From Vreelandella malpeensis (GTDB taxonomy: Bacteria > Pseudomonadota > Gammaproteobacteria > Pseudomonadales > Halomonadaceae), in NCBI RefSeq assembly GCF_020622355.1, contig NZ_WHVL01000006.1, positions 62,001-126,000 on the forward strand: DNA of 64,000 nt, given 5' to 3'. The notes under the pieces are model-generated. The model saw nothing but the letters and a program-made list of their open reading frames with translations, was not told the origin of the DNA and made no database searches. Each line of letters starts with the position of its first letter. Positions within the stretch are counted from its first letter, which is position 1. Shown here one piece after another: positions 1 through 9,669 of this stretch. The translations under genes were made by a program, and so were the position numbers.

Positions 1-919
1 TCTGCTGCAAAAGGGTGGAAAAGTCGCTCGCCTGGTGATCGCCCACGCCGACATGGCGCACCGATTCGGCGGACAGGGCGGTCGCGAAACGCAGCGTGCG
101 TTCGTCGTCGTGGCCGCTCAACAGGCCGTGCAGCATGCCGGCTACGAAGGTGTCGCCGGCGCCCACGGTATTGGCCGCCTGCAGCCTGGGTGGCCGCGCC
201 TGCCAGGCGCCCCGGGCGTTGACCCAGAGCACCCCATCGGCGCCGGCGGAGAGCAGCGACTGCTCGATGCCTGCCGCGTGCAGGCGCGCCGTGGCCGCCA
301 GGCGCGCCTCGAGATTTTCGAGCGCGTTGCCCGCCCAGTCGGCAAGCTCCAGCTCGTTGGGTTTGACCGCCTGGGGCGCAACGGCAATGGCGCGAGTCAG
401 CGCCGCGCCGCTGGTATCCACCCATAGCGGCACGCCGGTGGCCTTTAGGCGGGCCAGAAACTCGCCGAAGCCTTCGACATCGAGTCCCGGCGGCAGACTC
501 CCCGCGACCAGCAGCGCCGCCACTTCGTGAGTCGCCAGGGTCGCCTCGACGATCTCGATCAGCGCCTGCATGGCGGCGGCCTCCACCGCGATGCCGGGGC
601 CGTTGATGTCTGTCACCCGGCCGCTGCGTTCGGCCAGCTTGGCGTTGATGCGGGTATCGCCGGGCAGGCGAAGAAAGGCGTCCGTCACGCCCATTTGAGC
701 GAAGGCGCGCTTGAACGGGGCGTCGTTGTCGGCGCCGAGAAAGCCGCCGACGATCACCTCGTGGCCGAGCCCGGCCAGTACCCGGGCCACGTTGACGCCT
801 TTGCCGGCGGCCTGGAGCTCGGCGTGATGCGAGCGGTTGACCGCGCCGGGGGCCAGCTCGTCGAGAGCGAAGGCCAGGTCGAGGGCCGGGTTGAGCGTCA
901 CGGTCATCACGCGGGCCAT
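1..919 (-). CDS. fruK: 1-phosphofructokinase FruK (partial, 3' end outside window)
   Basis: PfkB-family kinase that phosphorylates fructose-1-phosphate to fructose-1,6-bisphosphate in the cytoplasm. The reading frame starts MARVMTVTLNPALDL, the usual opening of 1-phosphofructokinases, and carries GKGVNVARVLAGLG and, near the window edge, NTVGAGDTFVAG with the catalytic GAGD. The C-terminus lies beyond position 1. The ATG overlaps the stop of fruB by one base (TGATG), so translation is probably coupled and both genes form the fru operon; the membrane component FruA would be expected just outside. The function is clear from motifs and context. Confidence 0.93.
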   Translation of the reverse strand, partial: MARVMTVTLNPALDLAFALDELAPGAVNRSHHAELQAAGKGVNVARVLAGLGHEVIVGGFLGADNDAPFKRAFAQMGVTDAFLRLPGDTRINAKLAERSGRVTDINGPGIAVEAAAMQALIEIVEATLATHEVAALLVAGSLPPGLDVEGFGEFLARLKATGVPLWVDTSGAALTRAIAVAPQAVKPNELELADWAGNALENLEARLAATARLHAAGIEQSLLSAGADGVLWVNARGAWQARPPRLQAANTVGAGDTFVAGMLHGLLSGHDDERTLRFATALSAESVRHVGVGDHQASDFSTLLQQ

Positions 920-3804
920 CAGTTCGCCTCCAGCGCGTCGCGCACAGCGTCACCGGTCGACTGAGCCAGCGCCCGCCGTGCGCTCTCGCGGGCATCGGCA
1001 AGGTCGAACTCGCGCAGCCGCGCCTTGACCAGCGGCACCTGGCGGGCGCTGACCGAGAGCTCGTCGACGCCCAGGCCCACCAGTACCGGGATGGCGACGG
1101 CGTCCGAGGCGAGCTCGCCGCACACCCCGATCCACTTGCCTTGAGCGTGAGCGGCCTCGACGGTCATCTGGATCAGGCGCAGTACCGCCGGATGCAGGCC
1201 ATCGGCCTGGGCGGAGAGCACCGGATGGCCGCGGTCGATGGCCAGCGTATATTGGGTCAAGTCGTTGGTGCCGATGGAGAAGAAGTCGACTTCGGCGGCC
1301 AGACTGGGGGCGAGCAGGGCGCTGGAGGGAATTTCGATCATCACCCCGAGCTGCACGTCGGTGGCGCGCTCATCGGCGGGGATCTCGACCATGAGCCGGT
1401 CGAAGATCGCCTTCACGGCGCGAAACTCCGCCACGTCCTTGACCATCGGCAGCATGATGCGCAGCGGGCACGCTAGGCCATCCTCGCGCGGGGCGCCGGC
1501 CAGCAGCAGCGCGCGCAGCTGGGTCTCGAGCACGCCGGGCTCGGTCAGCGCCAGGCGAATGCCGCGCAGGCCCAGAAACGGGTTGTCCTCCTGCGGCACC
1601 GGCCAGTAGGGCAGCGGCTTGTCGCCGCCGACATCCAGGGTGCGCGCCACCAACGGGCGCCCGGCCAGCGCCTCGAGCGCCTGGCGATATTCATTGGTCT
1701 GCGTGGCGAGATTCGGGGCGCTCGAGTGTGCCATGAACAGGAATTCGGTGCGCAGCAGGCCCACACCTTCGGCGCCGCGCTCGACGGCATCCGCCGCGTG
1801 CAGGGTATTGCCCAGGTTGGCCGCCACCTCGACCGGGTGGCCGTCGCGGGTCTCGGCGCGCTCGAAGCGCCGCGACCAGGCGTTGGCCTCGCGCTCCTCG
1901 AGCGCGCGCAGGGTCTGCCTTGCCCGCGCCAGGCGCTCTTCGCTCGGCGACGGAATGATCCGACCGCGCTCGCCGTCGAGAATCAGCGTGCTTTCAATGT
2001 CGAGCGCCATCACCGCACGACCGGCGCCGACCACCGCCGGGATGCCGAGCGCGCGGGCCAGGATCGCGCTGTGGGCGGTGGCGCCACCGCGCTCGGTGAG
2101 CAGCCCCTTCACCTTGGCGGTGTCGAGCCGCGCGACATCCGACGGGCCGATGTCCTCGGTGACCAGGATGTAGGGATGCGCTGGCGGTTCGGGCAACTCG
2201 ATATTGCACAGCACGCTCAGCACCCGGCGGCCGACGTCGCGCAGGTCCGCCGCGCGCTCGGCCAGCAGCCGGTCGGCGAGCATCTCCTGGGCGTGGGCGG
2301 CGGTGTCGATCGCCTCCCACCAGCCGGCTTCTGCCGAGCGGCCCTCGCGAATCGCCTCCTCGGCGGCGCGGTAGAGCTCCGGGTCGTCGAGCATTTCCTC
2401 GTGCATCGAGAGAATGTCCGCCACTTCGCCGCCGGCCCCGCGCACCAGCGCGGCGAGTTGCGCTTGGCCCTGGGTGATGGCGTCTTGCAGGCGGCCAAGC
2501 TCCTGCTCGCTGTCCGCCGCGTCTTCCGGGTAGTCGAAGCGCGGCGCTCGCATCACGAAAATGGGGGCGATCGCAAGGCCGGGCGAGGCGGCAATCCCTG
2601 AGTGAGCCTCGTTCTCGGCCAGCGGCGGGTACGCCTTGATATCGGCTGGTACGGGGGCAGCGGGTTTGAAACCGCTCTCGAAGGGCGATACCTTCTCCCC
2701 GAGCCCGCCTTCGATGGCGCCGGCGAGCGCGTCGAGGGCCGCCTCGGCACCCGCGCCGGCGGCGGAGAGCACCAGCCACTGCCCGCGTCGCGCGCCGAGA
2801 CCGATCACCTTGGTCAGGCTCGCCGCCGAAACGCTCGAGGGGCTGCCTTCTTCCAGGCGCACGTTGATGGCCACCGGCTGCTCGCGCGCGATCTGGACGA
2901 GCTGCTTGGCCGGGCGGGCGTGCAGCCCGTGGGGGTTGAGCACTCGCACCCGGCGCGTGGCGGTGGCGGCGGTTTCACCGGCCAGCAGCGACAGCACGCG
3001 CGTGGTATCGGCGTTGGCCAGGGTCTCGCCGGGAACGCTCTCGACCAGCGCGGCGATCCGCTCCAGCAGCGGCAGGTGGTAGTCCGCCTGGCCCGCCAGG
3101 CAGAACACCGCCTGTACCGGGTGCCCCTGCTCCTCGAGCCGAGTATCGGCCGGGGTCGCCAGGGCCAGCGCTGGGGCGAGCTCCGGGCCTGCGTGGCTCG
3201 ACAGCCAGTAGCCGCCGCCGAGATAGACCGGCGCGCGTTCGGCGATGGCGCTCATGAAAGCGGTGTTCACGCAGCCGCCCTGATAGAGGCGCGCGGCGCC
3301 AGCCAGCGTCAGCTCCTTCGCGCTTTGAGCGGGAAACTTCAGGCACAGCGTCTGCTTGTCCAGGCGCGGGGCGGGAGCTTGCCGGGACAGTAGCTTCGCC
3401 ACTTCCTTGCGCGATTCGGCCGAGGCCAGTGCCTGGGCGACGCCGTCGCGGTCGAGCACGTGGGTGAGCGCGCGCAGAATATCCAGGTGTTCGTCGTTCT
3501 GGGCGGCGATGGCGACCAGCACGTGAACGCGCTGGCCGTCGTGCCACGCGACGCCCTCGGGAAATTGCAGCACCCGCACGCCGGTGTGACGCACGTGACG
3601 ACGGCTCTCCGGGGTGCCATGGGGGATGGCGATGGCGTTGCCGAGATAGGTGGACGACTGCGCTTCGCGTGCGTGAAGCCCCTCACGGTACTCCGGCGCG
3701 GTCAGCCCGCCCTCGGTCAGTGCCGTGGCGGCGGCGTCCAGGGCGGTCTGCCAGCTCTTTGCACGGCAGTCCAGCAGGATGTCTTCAGGGCCGAGTGTCA
3801 GCAT
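919..3804 (-). CDS. fruB: Fused PTS fructose protein EIIA-HPr-EI (multiphosphoryl transfer protein)
   Basis: Soluble phosphocarrier chain for fructose uptake, taking phosphate from PEP to the fructose permease. About 961 aa. The EIIA(Fru) domain covers about residues 1-145 with active His near 62 (AIPHGTPE). An HPr domain follows at about 285-372 (PHGLHARPAK, phospho-His near 295). The rest is Enzyme I, with GGATAHSAILA (phospho-His near 578) and GTNDLTQYTLA. I chose ATG 3804 because AAGGAGA lies just upstream and EIIA begins there; the frame is open 17 codons further. This three-domain layout is known for Pseudomonas FruB, whereas the enteric protein lacks EI. It is divergent from cra, with a Cra-like operator between them. 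Confidence 0.94.
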   Translation of the reverse strand: MLTLGPEDILLDCRAKSWQTALDAAATALTEGGLTAPEYREGLHAREAQSSTYLGNAIAIPHGTPESRRHVRHTGVRVLQFPEGVAWHDGQRVHVLVAIAAQNDEHLDILRALTHVLDRDGVAQALASAESRKEVAKLLSRQAPAPRLDKQTLCLKFPAQSAKELTLAGAARLYQGGCVNTAFMSAIAERAPVYLGGGYWLSSHAGPELAPALALATPADTRLEEQGHPVQAVFCLAGQADYHLPLLERIAALVESVPGETLANADTTRVLSLLAGETAATATRRVRVLNPHGLHARPAKQLVQIAREQPVAINVRLEEGSPSSVSAASLTKVIGLGARRGQWLVLSAAGAGAEAALDALAGAIEGGLGEKVSPFESGFKPAAPVPADIKAYPPLAENEAHSGIAASPGLAIAPIFVMRAPRFDYPEDAADSEQELGRLQDAITQGQAQLAALVRGAGGEVADILSMHEEMLDDPELYRAAEEAIREGRSAEAGWWEAIDTAAHAQEMLADRLLAERAADLRDVGRRVLSVLCNIELPEPPAHPYILVTEDIGPSDVARLDTAKVKGLLTERGGATAHSAILARALGIPAVVGAGRAVMALDIESTLILDGERGRIIPSPSEERLARARQTLRALEEREANAWSRRFERAETRDGHPVEVAANLGNTLHAADAVERGAEGVGLLRTEFLFMAHSSAPNLATQTNEYRQALEALAGRPLVARTLDVGGDKPLPYWPVPQEDNPFLGLRGIRLALTEPGVLETQLRALLLAGAPREDGLACPLRIMLPMVKDVAEFRAVKAIFDRLMVEIPADERATDVQLGVMIEIPSSALLAPSLAAEVDFFSIGTNDLTQYTLAIDRGHPVLSAQADGLHPAVLRLIQMTVEAAHAQGKWIGVCGELASDAVAIPVLVGLGVDELSVSARQVPLVKARLREFDLADARESARRALAQSTGDAVRDALEAN

Positions 3805-3898
3805 GCGGTTCTCCTTGAGTAGCGTCCGGCGACGGCTTGGCGGGGGGCTCACCACTTTGAGGGCGGCCTCCTCGGCTAACCCGGGCGAATGACGCTAT

Positions 3899-3914
3899 GC
3901 TGAAACGATTCACC
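3899..3914. promoter_or_regulatory. Cra/FruR-type operator
   Basis: The sequence GCTGAAACGATTCACC lies between divergent fruB and cra. Its core TGAAACGATTCA is a near-palindrome that matches the known Cra/FruR operator pattern (TGAA-C-TTCA type). Fructose-1-phosphate released control of the fru operon, and possibly cra autoregulation, is inferred. Confidence 0.7.
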
Positions 3915-4001
3915 TTCGGGTACAAGGGGTGGGTTTTTAGACGTTGGTAGGGGCTTAGTCAAGGCGCTGGTACACTCAAGGCCTGAATACGAGGACTCGA
4001 T

Positions 4002-4979
4002 ATGACACTTGCCGACATCGCCCGGCTTGCCGGCGTCTCGCGAACCACGGCCAGCTACGTGATCAACGGCCAGGCCGAGCAGCGCCGCATCAGCGCCGCC
4101 ACCATCGAGAAGGTGAGGGCGGTGGTCGCCGCCCACCGCTATCACATCGACCCTCAGGCGGCGGCGCTCAGGCGCGGGGCGAGCCGGCTGATCGGGCTGA
4201 TCGTGCCGGATCTCGAGAACGCAAGCTACGCCCGGCTTGCCAAGCGCCTGGAGCGTGGCGCGCGCGAGCGCGGCTACCAGCTTCTGGTGGCGAGCTCCGA
4301 CGACTGCGCCGAGCGCGAACGCTCGCTGGCCGCTGCGCTTCGCGCCCAGCGCTGCGAGGTGCTGATCACCGCCAGCTGCCTGGACCGGGAGGATGCGTTC
4401 TACCCCGAGCTTGCCGATGAGGGGCTGCGCATCGTCGGGGTCGATCGCGGGCTTTGCGATACGCGCTTTGCAAGCGTGGTGAGCGACGATTTCGAGGCCG
4501 CGCGACGCCTGACGCACTCGATACTCGGCGCCCGCACCCGCCGGGTCGCGTGGCTCGACGCGATGCCCGCGCTTTCCATCAGTCGCGAGCGGCGCGCCGG
4601 CTTCAAGGCAGCGCTTGAAGGTCGCGGCATCACGGCACGCCCGCTCAGCGCCGCGCGCTACGAGCGTGTCGAGGCCGCAGGGTTGATGGAGGTATTGTTC
4701 GCGGAAGGGGAGGCGGTGGAGGCCATCATCACCGCCTCGTATACGCTGCTGGAAGGGGTCTTCGATTATTTTCTGGCCCGAGGCGGGCTACCCGACAACG
4801 TCGGGCTCGCCACCTTCGGCGATCATCGGCTGCTGGATTTGCTGCCCCGACCGGTCAATACCGTGGCGCAGGATGTCGAGCAGATGGCCCGGCGTACGCT
4901 TGAGTGCGCTTTCGAGGCGATCGAAGGCGCCGCGCAGCCGGGGCGACACGTGATCGCCCGGACACTGCGAACGCGCTAG
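4002..4979 (+). CDS. cra: LacI-family catabolite repressor/activator Cra (FruR)
   Basis: DNA-binding regulator of 325 aa. The N-terminal helix-turn-helix MTLADIARLAGVSRTTASYV with YVINGQAEQRRIS is the Cra/FruR type, and a periplasmic-binding-protein-like effector domain follows (RLIGLIVPDLENASYA). The family is known to sense fructose-1-phosphate or fructose-1,6-bisphosphate. Its position divergent from fruB-fruK makes it their local regulator; wider control of pyk or other sugar genes here is inference. A GAGGA sequence precedes the ATG. Its stop overlaps the mgsA stop of the opposite strand within CTAG, so the two genes converge with no spacer. Confidence 0.93.
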   Translation: MTLADIARLAGVSRTTASYVINGQAEQRRISAATIEKVRAVVAAHRYHIDPQAAALRRGASRLIGLIVPDLENASYARLAKRLERGARERGYQLLVASSDDCAERERSLAAALRAQRCEVLITASCLDREDAFYPELADEGLRIVGVDRGLCDTRFASVVSDDFEAARRLTHSILGARTRRVAWLDAMPALSISRERRAGFKAALEGRGITARPLSAARYERVEAAGLMEVLFAEGEAVEAIITASYTLLEGVFDYFLARGGLPDNVGLATFGDHRLLDLLPRPVNTVAQDVEQMARRTLECAFEAIEGAAQPGRHVIARTLRTR

Positions 4980-5455
4980 GCCGGGCGACGCGCCTCGGCC
5001 CAGGCCTCGGCATCGGGCATCGTCAGAAGGTACTCCTCGTCAAGCAGGGGCGAGGAGAGCAAAAAGTCGGCGCTGGCCGCGTTGCAGGCCACCGGCACGT
5101 TCCACAGGGCCGCCAGGCGCAGCAGCGCCTTGACATCCGGGTCGTGGGGCTGCGGGGCGAAGGGGTCCCAGAAGAAGATCAGAAGATCCAGACGCTGCTC
5201 GGCGATGCGGGCGCCGATCTGCTGGTCGCCGCCAAGCGGGCCGCTCATCAGGCCCTCCACCTCGAGACCGAGCTCCCGGGTCAGCCGTCCGGCGGTGGTG
5301 CCGGTGCCCAGCAGGGTGTGGCCGCTCAGGGTCTTCTGCCAGCGCGTCGCCCACTCCATCAATTCGCTCTTCTTGCCGTCGTGGGCGATCAGCGCGATGC
5401 GCTTGGTGGCAGCGAGCCGGCGCGTGGCCTGGCGAGGTGGGCGCGCATCGTTCAT
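4976..5455 (-). CDS. mgsA: Methylglyoxal synthase
   Basis: Converts dihydroxyacetone phosphate to methylglyoxal and phosphate, a bypass of lower glycolysis under phosphate limitation or sugar-phosphate stress. 159 aa. Family motifs are present in order: ALIAHDGKK, LLGTGTTAGRL, MSGPLGGDQQIGARI, DLLIFFWDPF and PHDPDVKALLRLA. The chosen ATG has AGGAGA 7-8 bases upstream; the frame is open further upstream but only into non-conserved sequence. It lies about 35 bases downstream of pyk on the same strand, so co-transcription is likely. Confidence 0.94.
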   Translation of the reverse strand: MNDARPPRQATRRLAATKRIALIAHDGKKSELMEWATRWQKTLSGHTLLGTGTTAGRLTRELGLEVEGLMSGPLGGDQQIGARIAEQRLDLLIFFWDPFAPQPHDPDVKALLRLAALWNVPVACNAASADFLLSSPLLDEEYLLTMPDAEAWAEARRPA

Positions 5456-5490
5456 GGTGTGCTCTCCTGGCATCGTTAACGGGGGTGGGA

Positions 5491-6954
5491 TCAGGCGTCT
5501 ACCGCCAGCACTTTCAGGGTGTTGGTGCCGCCGTGGGCGTTCATGTGATCGCCGCGGGTAAGAATGACATGCTCGCCCGGGCGCGCCAATCCGTGCGCCT
5601 TGAGCAGCGCAATGGCCTGGTCGTTCACCTCGGTGGGGGCCATCTCGCTGGTGTCGAAGGGAATCGACACCACGCCACGGTAGAGCGCCATGCGCCGCTG
5701 GGCGACGGGGCTGTGGGCAAGCCCCACGATGGGCAGCGCCGAGCGGATGCGTGAGGCGATCAAGGGCGTGTAGCCGGTCGAGGTCATGCAGGCGATGGCG
5801 CGCACGCCGGCCAGGTGGTTGGCGGCGTACATCGCCGAGAGCGCGATGGTCTCGTCGATGCGCTCGAAGCCTTCGTGGATGCGGTGCCCGGAGGACTGGG
5901 CAACGCGCTCGCGTTCGGCGCCCAGGCACACCCGGTCCATCGCCTGGATGGTTTCGACCGGGTAGTCGCCCGCTGCGGTCTCGGCGGAGAGCATCACGGC
6001 ATCGGTGGCGTCGAGCACGGCGTTGGCCACGTCGAATACCTCAGCCCGGGTGGGCAGGGGCGACTCGATCATCGACTCCATCATTTGCGTGGCGGTAATC
6101 ACGGCGCGGTTGAGGGTGCGGGCGTGCTTGATGATGCGCTTCTGGGTGCCGATCAGCGCTTCGTCGCCGATCTCCACCCCCAGGTCGCCGCGGGCCACCA
6201 TCACCGCCTCACTGGCGACGATGATGCCGTCGAGTGTAGCGTCATCGGCTACCGCCTCGGCGCGCTCGAGCTTGGCAACCAGGCCGATCTCGCGGCCCTC
6301 TTCGCCGAGCAGCGCGCGGGCCTCGATCATGTCCTCGGCGCTGCGCGGAAACGACACCGCCAGGTAGTCGACACCGATCGCCACGGCGGTCTTCAGATCC
6401 TCCTTGTCCTTGTCGGTCAGCGCCGGCGCCGAAAGCCCGCCCCCCTGCTTGTTGATGCCCTTGTTGTTGGAGAGCTTGCCGCCCACGTGCACGCGGGTAT
6501 GCACTTGCTGCCCTTCGATGGTGGTCACATCGAGTACCACGCGGCCGTCGTCGAGCAACAGCCGGTCGCCAGGGGCGACGTCATCGATCAGCGCCTTGTA
6601 GTCACAGCCCACGCGCTCGGCGCTGCCGGCTTGGCCATCGAGAGCCATGTCCAGCACGAAAGCATCGCCCACGTCGAGATGGACGGCGCCTTCCTTGAAC
6701 CGCGCAATGCGGATTTTCGGGCCCTGCAGGTCGCCCAGAGCCGCTACGCTCTTGTTGAGGCGCGCGGCGATCTCGCGTACCTGCTCGAGCCGGCGGCGGT
6801 GATCCTCGGCGCTGCCGTGGGAGAAGTTGAGTCGCACCACGTCGACGCCGGCCTGGATCATTTTCTCGAGCACGCCGGGGCGATCGCTGGCCGGTCCCAG
6901 GGTGGCCACGATCTTGGTACGGCGCAGGGGAGTATAGGGGGCGGTAGTGCTCAT
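5491..6954 (-). CDS. pyk: Pyruvate kinase (PykA-like)
   Basis: Transfers phosphate from PEP to ADP, giving pyruvate and ATP. 487 aa, close to the E. coli PykA length. It opens [15 protein letters not shown], then [32 protein letters not shown] and [10 protein letters not shown], with an allosteric C-terminal domain. AAGGAG precedes the ATG. It is divergent from gap, and the shared intergenic region contains two HexR-like palindromes, so joint control by KDPG level is likely. Confidence 0.95.
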   Translation of the reverse strand: MSTTAPYTPLRRTKIVATLGPASDRPGVLEKMIQAGVDVVRLNFSHGSAEDHRRRLEQVREIAARLNKSVAALGDLQGPKIRIARFKEGAVHLDVGDAFVLDMALDGQAGSAERVGCDYKALIDDVAPGDRLLLDDGRVVLDVTTIEGQQVHTRVHVGGKLSNNKGINKQGGGLSAPALTDKDKEDLKTAVAIGVDYLAVSFPRSAEDMIEARALLGEEGREIGLVAKLERAEAVADDATLDGIIVASEAVMVARGDLGVEIGDEALIGTQKRIIKHARTLNRAVITATQMMESMIESPLPTRAEVFDVANAVLDATDAVMLSAETAAGDYPVETIQAMDRVCLGAERERVAQSSGHRIHEGFERIDETIALSAMYAANHLAGVRAIACMTSTGYTPLIASRIRSALPIVGLAHSPVAQRRMALYRGVVSIPFDTSEMAPTEVNDQAIALLKAHGLARPGEHVILTRGDHMNAHGGTNTLKVLAVDA

Positions 6955-7051
6955 GAAAGCGACTCCTTGGTCGACGCGAACGCGCGCGAATGCATGATGT
7001 CAGTCGGGGGTGAAGGCGACAATTAACTGTTGGACTACGATAGCTTTTTTA

Positions 7052-7067
7052 TAGTAATTTTACTACA
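7052..7067. promoter_or_regulatory. HexR-like operator upstream of pyk
   Basis: TGTAGTAAAATTACTA on the minus strand is a palindromic AT-rich box that fits the TGTARTNNNATTACA-type HexR motif of gammaproteobacteria. It is about 100 bases upstream of pyk and shares 12 identical bases with the box upstream of zwf. No HexR gene is in the window. Confidence 0.6.
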
Positions 7068-7144
7068 TATTCGGTCTGGGTCTGTCGCTCGTGATATGGA
7101 AAGGGCCGCAAGTGGCTGTCGATGGCTTTAAATGACTACCTTTT

Positions 7145-7159
7145 TGTAATTTATTTACC
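7145..7159. promoter_or_regulatory. HexR-like operator upstream of gap
   Basis: TGTAATTTATTTACC is a second HexR-like imperfect palindrome in the divergent pyk/gap region, about 65 bases upstream of the gap start. The assignment rests on similarity to the known TGTAATTAAATTACA-type motif. Confidence 0.55.
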
Positions 7160-7223
7160 GAATTTCTATGGTTTGTAATAGATCTGGTTTACAGTTTTCC
7201 CCATCATCCAGGCGAGGTGCCCC

Positions 7224-8228
7224 ATGAGCATTAAGATTGCAATCAACGGTTTTGGCCGGATCGGGCGTAACGTGTTGCGCGCGCTCTACGAGAACGGCTA
7301 TCGCGACCGAGTCCAGGTCGTGGCGATCAACGACCTGGGCGAGGCATCGCTCAATGCCCATCTGCTGCGCCACGATACCGTGCACGGTCACTTCCCGTTC
7401 AGCGTCGAGCACGATGAAGAAAGCATTACCGTGGACGGCGATCGCATCGCGATCTCCTCCGAGCGCGATCCTGCCAAGCTCCCCTGGAAAGCGCTGGGCG
7501 TGGATCTGGTCATGGAGTGCACCGGACTCTTCTCCAAGCGCGAAGCCGCCGCCAAGCATCTCGAGGCAGGTGCGGCGCGCGTGCTGATTTCCGCTCCTAG
7601 CCCGGATGCGGACGCTACCGTCGTGTTCGGCGTCAACGACGACATCCTGCGCGCCGAGCACAAGGTGGTCTCCAACGCCTCCTGCACCACCAACTGTCTG
7701 GCGCCGGTGGCCAAGGCGCTCAACGATGCCGTGGGCATCGAGAATGGGCTGATGACCACCGTTCACGCCTATACCAACGACCAGAACCTGTCGGATGTCT
7801 ACCACTCCGACCCATACCGCGCGCGCAGCGCCACCCACTCGATGATTCCGACCAAGACCGGCGCCGCCGCCGCGGTAGGCCTGGTACTCCCGGAACTTGA
7901 TGGCAAGCTCGATGGCCTGGCAGTGCGCGTGCCGGTGATCAACGTATCTTTGGTCGATCTGACCTTCACCGCCTCGCGGGATACCTCGAAAGATGAGATC
8001 AACGCCATCGTCGAGAAGGCCGCGGCGAATTCCAAGGTGCTGGCGGTCAATACCCAGCCGCTGGTATCGATCGACTTCAACCATGACGCGCACTCTTCGA
8101 CCTTCGATGCCAACCATACCCGCGTCAACGGTCGCCTGGTGAAGATCATGGCCTGGTACGACAACGAGTGGGGCTTCTCCAACCGCATGCTGGATACCGC
8201 GCTTGCCATGCACAAGACGGCGCAGTAG
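7224..8228 (+). CDS. gap: Glyceraldehyde-3-phosphate dehydrogenase (type I)
   Basis: NAD-dependent oxidation of glyceraldehyde-3-phosphate to 1,3-bisphosphoglycerate. 334 aa. Rossmann motif [15 protein letters not shown] at the N-terminus; catalytic Cys near 154 in [13 protein letters not shown]-terminal [12 protein letters not shown]. The sequence style ([25 protein letters not shown]) resembles the Pseudomonas gap linked to the Entner-Doudoroff genes and HexR. GAGGTG precedes the ATG, and a strong terminator follows, so the gene is probably monocistronic. Confidence 0.95.
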   Translation: MSIKIAINGFGRIGRNVLRALYENGYRDRVQVVAINDLGEASLNAHLLRHDTVHGHFPFSVEHDEESITVDGDRIAISSERDPAKLPWKALGVDLVMECTGLFSKREAAAKHLEAGAARVLISAPSPDADATVVFGVNDDILRAEHKVVSNASCTTNCLAPVAKALNDAVGIENGLMTTVHAYTNDQNLSDVYHSDPYRARSATHSMIPTKTGAAAAVGLVLPELDGKLDGLAVRVPVINVSLVDLTFTASRDTSKDEINAIVEKAAANSKVLAVNTQPLVSIDFNHDAHSSTFDANHTRVNGRLVKIMAWYDNEWGFSNRMLDTALAMHKTAQ

Positions 8229-8248
8229 AACCCGCGAAGGCGTCGATC

Positions 8249-8277
8249 AGCCGTGGCCCCGGGCCACGGCTTTTTTT
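8249..8277 (+). terminator. Rho-independent terminator of gap
   Basis: A perfect GC-rich hairpin (AGCCGTGGCCC / GGGCCACGGCT) is followed by seven T, 20 bases after the gap stop. Confidence 0.9.
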
Positions 8278-8355
8278 GTCCGCACGGCAGGCGACCTGCC
8301 GATAGAAGAGGCTTAAAAGGCCCTCTGAAAAAAATTCAAAAAAAATCCAAGAAAG

Positions 8356-8383
8356 TGCATCCAAAGCGCGGGCCCGGGTGTAT
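8356..8383 (+). promoter_or_regulatory. Possible ECF-type promoter for the secreted DUF3455-like gene
   Basis: TGCATCC is followed 16 bases later by TGTAT, about 60 bases upstream of the start codon. This resembles the -35/-10 spacing of some ECF promoters. The link to the sigma factor encoded downstream is only inferred from proximity. Confidence 0.3.
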
Positions 8384-8441
8384 CCCTATTACAGCCGCCG
8401 AGGAAGAAGCGGTTGATCACAACCCGTTTAAGGAGACTGAA

Positions 8442-8963
8442 ATGAGTATTCAACATCTAACGCGTGCGACCCTGGCAACAGCTTTGATGGCCACCTTCAG
8501 TCATGCGGCGCTGGCGCAATCGTCAGACGACGTTCAAGTACCGGATGGCCACGCCGTCGCCCTCGAAACCGTGGGCGTGGGCACCATCAAGTACATGTGT
8601 GAAACCAACGATTCCGGCGACGTCGAGTGGGTGTTCAAGGGCCCGAGCGCGGCACTCAACGATAGCGACGGCAACCAGGTCGGCAGCTACTACGGCCCGC
8701 CCGCTACCTGGGAAGCGATGGACGGCTCCAAGGTCACCGGTACCCAGCTTGCCACCGCGGATAACGGCGAAGGCAACATTCCCCTTCAGCTGGTCGAAGC
8801 CAACCCTGCGGAAGGTGAAGGTGCGATGACCGGCGTGAGCTACATTCAACGCATGAACACCGAAGGTGGCGTGGCCCCGAGCATGGGCTGTGACGCCGAC
8901 CACGAGGGCGCTACCGCCATCGTCACCTATCAGGCGGACTACAACTTCTACATGGCTGAATGA
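8442..8963 (+). CDS. Secreted DUF3455-like protein
   Basis: 173 aa. A Sec signal peptide is visible (LATALMATFSHAALAQ, cleavage after ALA). The mature part (VPDGHAVALETVGVGTIKYMCE, then VEWVFKGPSA, YYGPPATWEAMDGSKVTG) resembles the DUF3455 family of small exported proteins of unknown function. Start at ATG 8442 after AAGGAGAC. An ECF sigma/anti-sigma pair lies directly downstream, so it may be a target or partner of that system. The biochemical role is unknown. Confidence 0.75.
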   Translation: MSIQHLTRATLATALMATFSHAALAQSSDDVQVPDGHAVALETVGVGTIKYMCETNDSGDVEWVFKGPSAALNDSDGNQVGSYYGPPATWEAMDGSKVTGTQLATADNGEGNIPLQLVEANPAEGEGAMTGVSYIQRMNTEGGVAPSMGCDADHEGATAIVTYQADYNFYMAE

Positions 8964-9027
8964 CGCCGTCGCCTTGCGAGGCAAAAGCGCCATGGACGGG
9001 GAGCGGTTCTCCTCGTCACAGTTGAAT

Positions 9028-9052
9028 GAAGGGCTCGTTAAGCGGGCCCTTC
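9028..9052 (+). terminator. Hairpin between the DUF3455-like gene and the sigma factor
   Basis: Inverted repeat GAAGGGC / GCCCTTC with a 10-12 base loop, without a T-run. It may be a weak terminator or attenuator separating the two genes. Confidence 0.35.
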
Positions 9053-9102
9053 CTCGTTATGCTACCTTAGCGTCAACCATCACCGGCGCGCCACGAGGGA
9101 GC

Positions 9103-9669
9103 ATGCGGGTGTCCAATCTCAGCACCGAATTCGACTACGACGATACGCTGGCACGCTGTGCCCGGGGCGAGCACGATGCCCTGCACGCGCTCTACCGCCT
9201 GGAAGGCGCGCGGATGCTCGGCGTGGTACAGCGCATCGTCAAGGACCGAGGGATGGCCGAGGATATCGTCCACGACGCCTTTCTTAATATCTGGCAGCGC
9301 GCCGCGACCTTCGATGCCGAGCGTGGCAATGCTCGCACCTGGATTTTCAGCATCGCGCGTCACCTGGCGCTGAACGCGATTCGCCGCCGCGACCGGATGC
9401 CCGATTCAGCCTTCGATCCGGATGAGCTCGAGCAGGAAGATACTTCGCGCCCGGAAGGCCAGGCGTTTGAGGCGTTCGATTGGCAGACCGGCCAGCGGAT
9501 GGATGACTGTCTGAAAGAGCTCGAAGCCGAGCGGCGAAGCTGCGTACTCCAGGCCTATGTCAACGGTTTGAGTCACGCCGAGATCGCCGAGCATACCGGC
9601 GCGCCGCTGGGCACGGTGAAAGCCTGGATCAAGCGAAGCCTGGTGCGTTTACGGGAGTGTCTGGCATGA
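9103..9669 (+). CDS. ECF-family RNA polymerase sigma factor
   Basis: 188 aa. Region 2 is seen as ALYRLEGARMLGVVQRI..AEDIVHDAFLNIWQ and region 4 as RSCVLQAYVNGLSHAEIAE..LGTVKAWIKRSLVRLRECL, with no region 1 or 3, so it is an ECF sigma factor. I chose ATG 9103 (GAGGG upstream) since region 2 starts soon after; the open frame extends further upstream into the previous gene's end. Its stop overlaps the ATG of the next gene (ATGA), the standard sigma/anti-sigma arrangement. The target regulon cannot be read here. Confidence 0.9.
   Translation: MRVSNLSTEFDYDDTLARCARGEHDALHALYRLEGARMLGVVQRIVKDRGMAEDIVHDAFLNIWQRAATFDAERGNARTWIFSIARHLALNAIRRRDRMPDSAFDPDELEQEDTSRPEGQAFEAFDWQTGQRMDDCLKELEAERRSCVLQAYVNGLSHAEIAEHTGAPLGTVKAWIKRSLVRLRECLA

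Noticed and set aside
3876-4517. 213-codon frame opposite cra
   Set aside because: Shadow of cra with no motif.
5456-5929. Upstream extension of the mgsA frame
   Set aside because: It overlaps the end of pyk in another frame and lacks conservation; MgsA starts at 5455.
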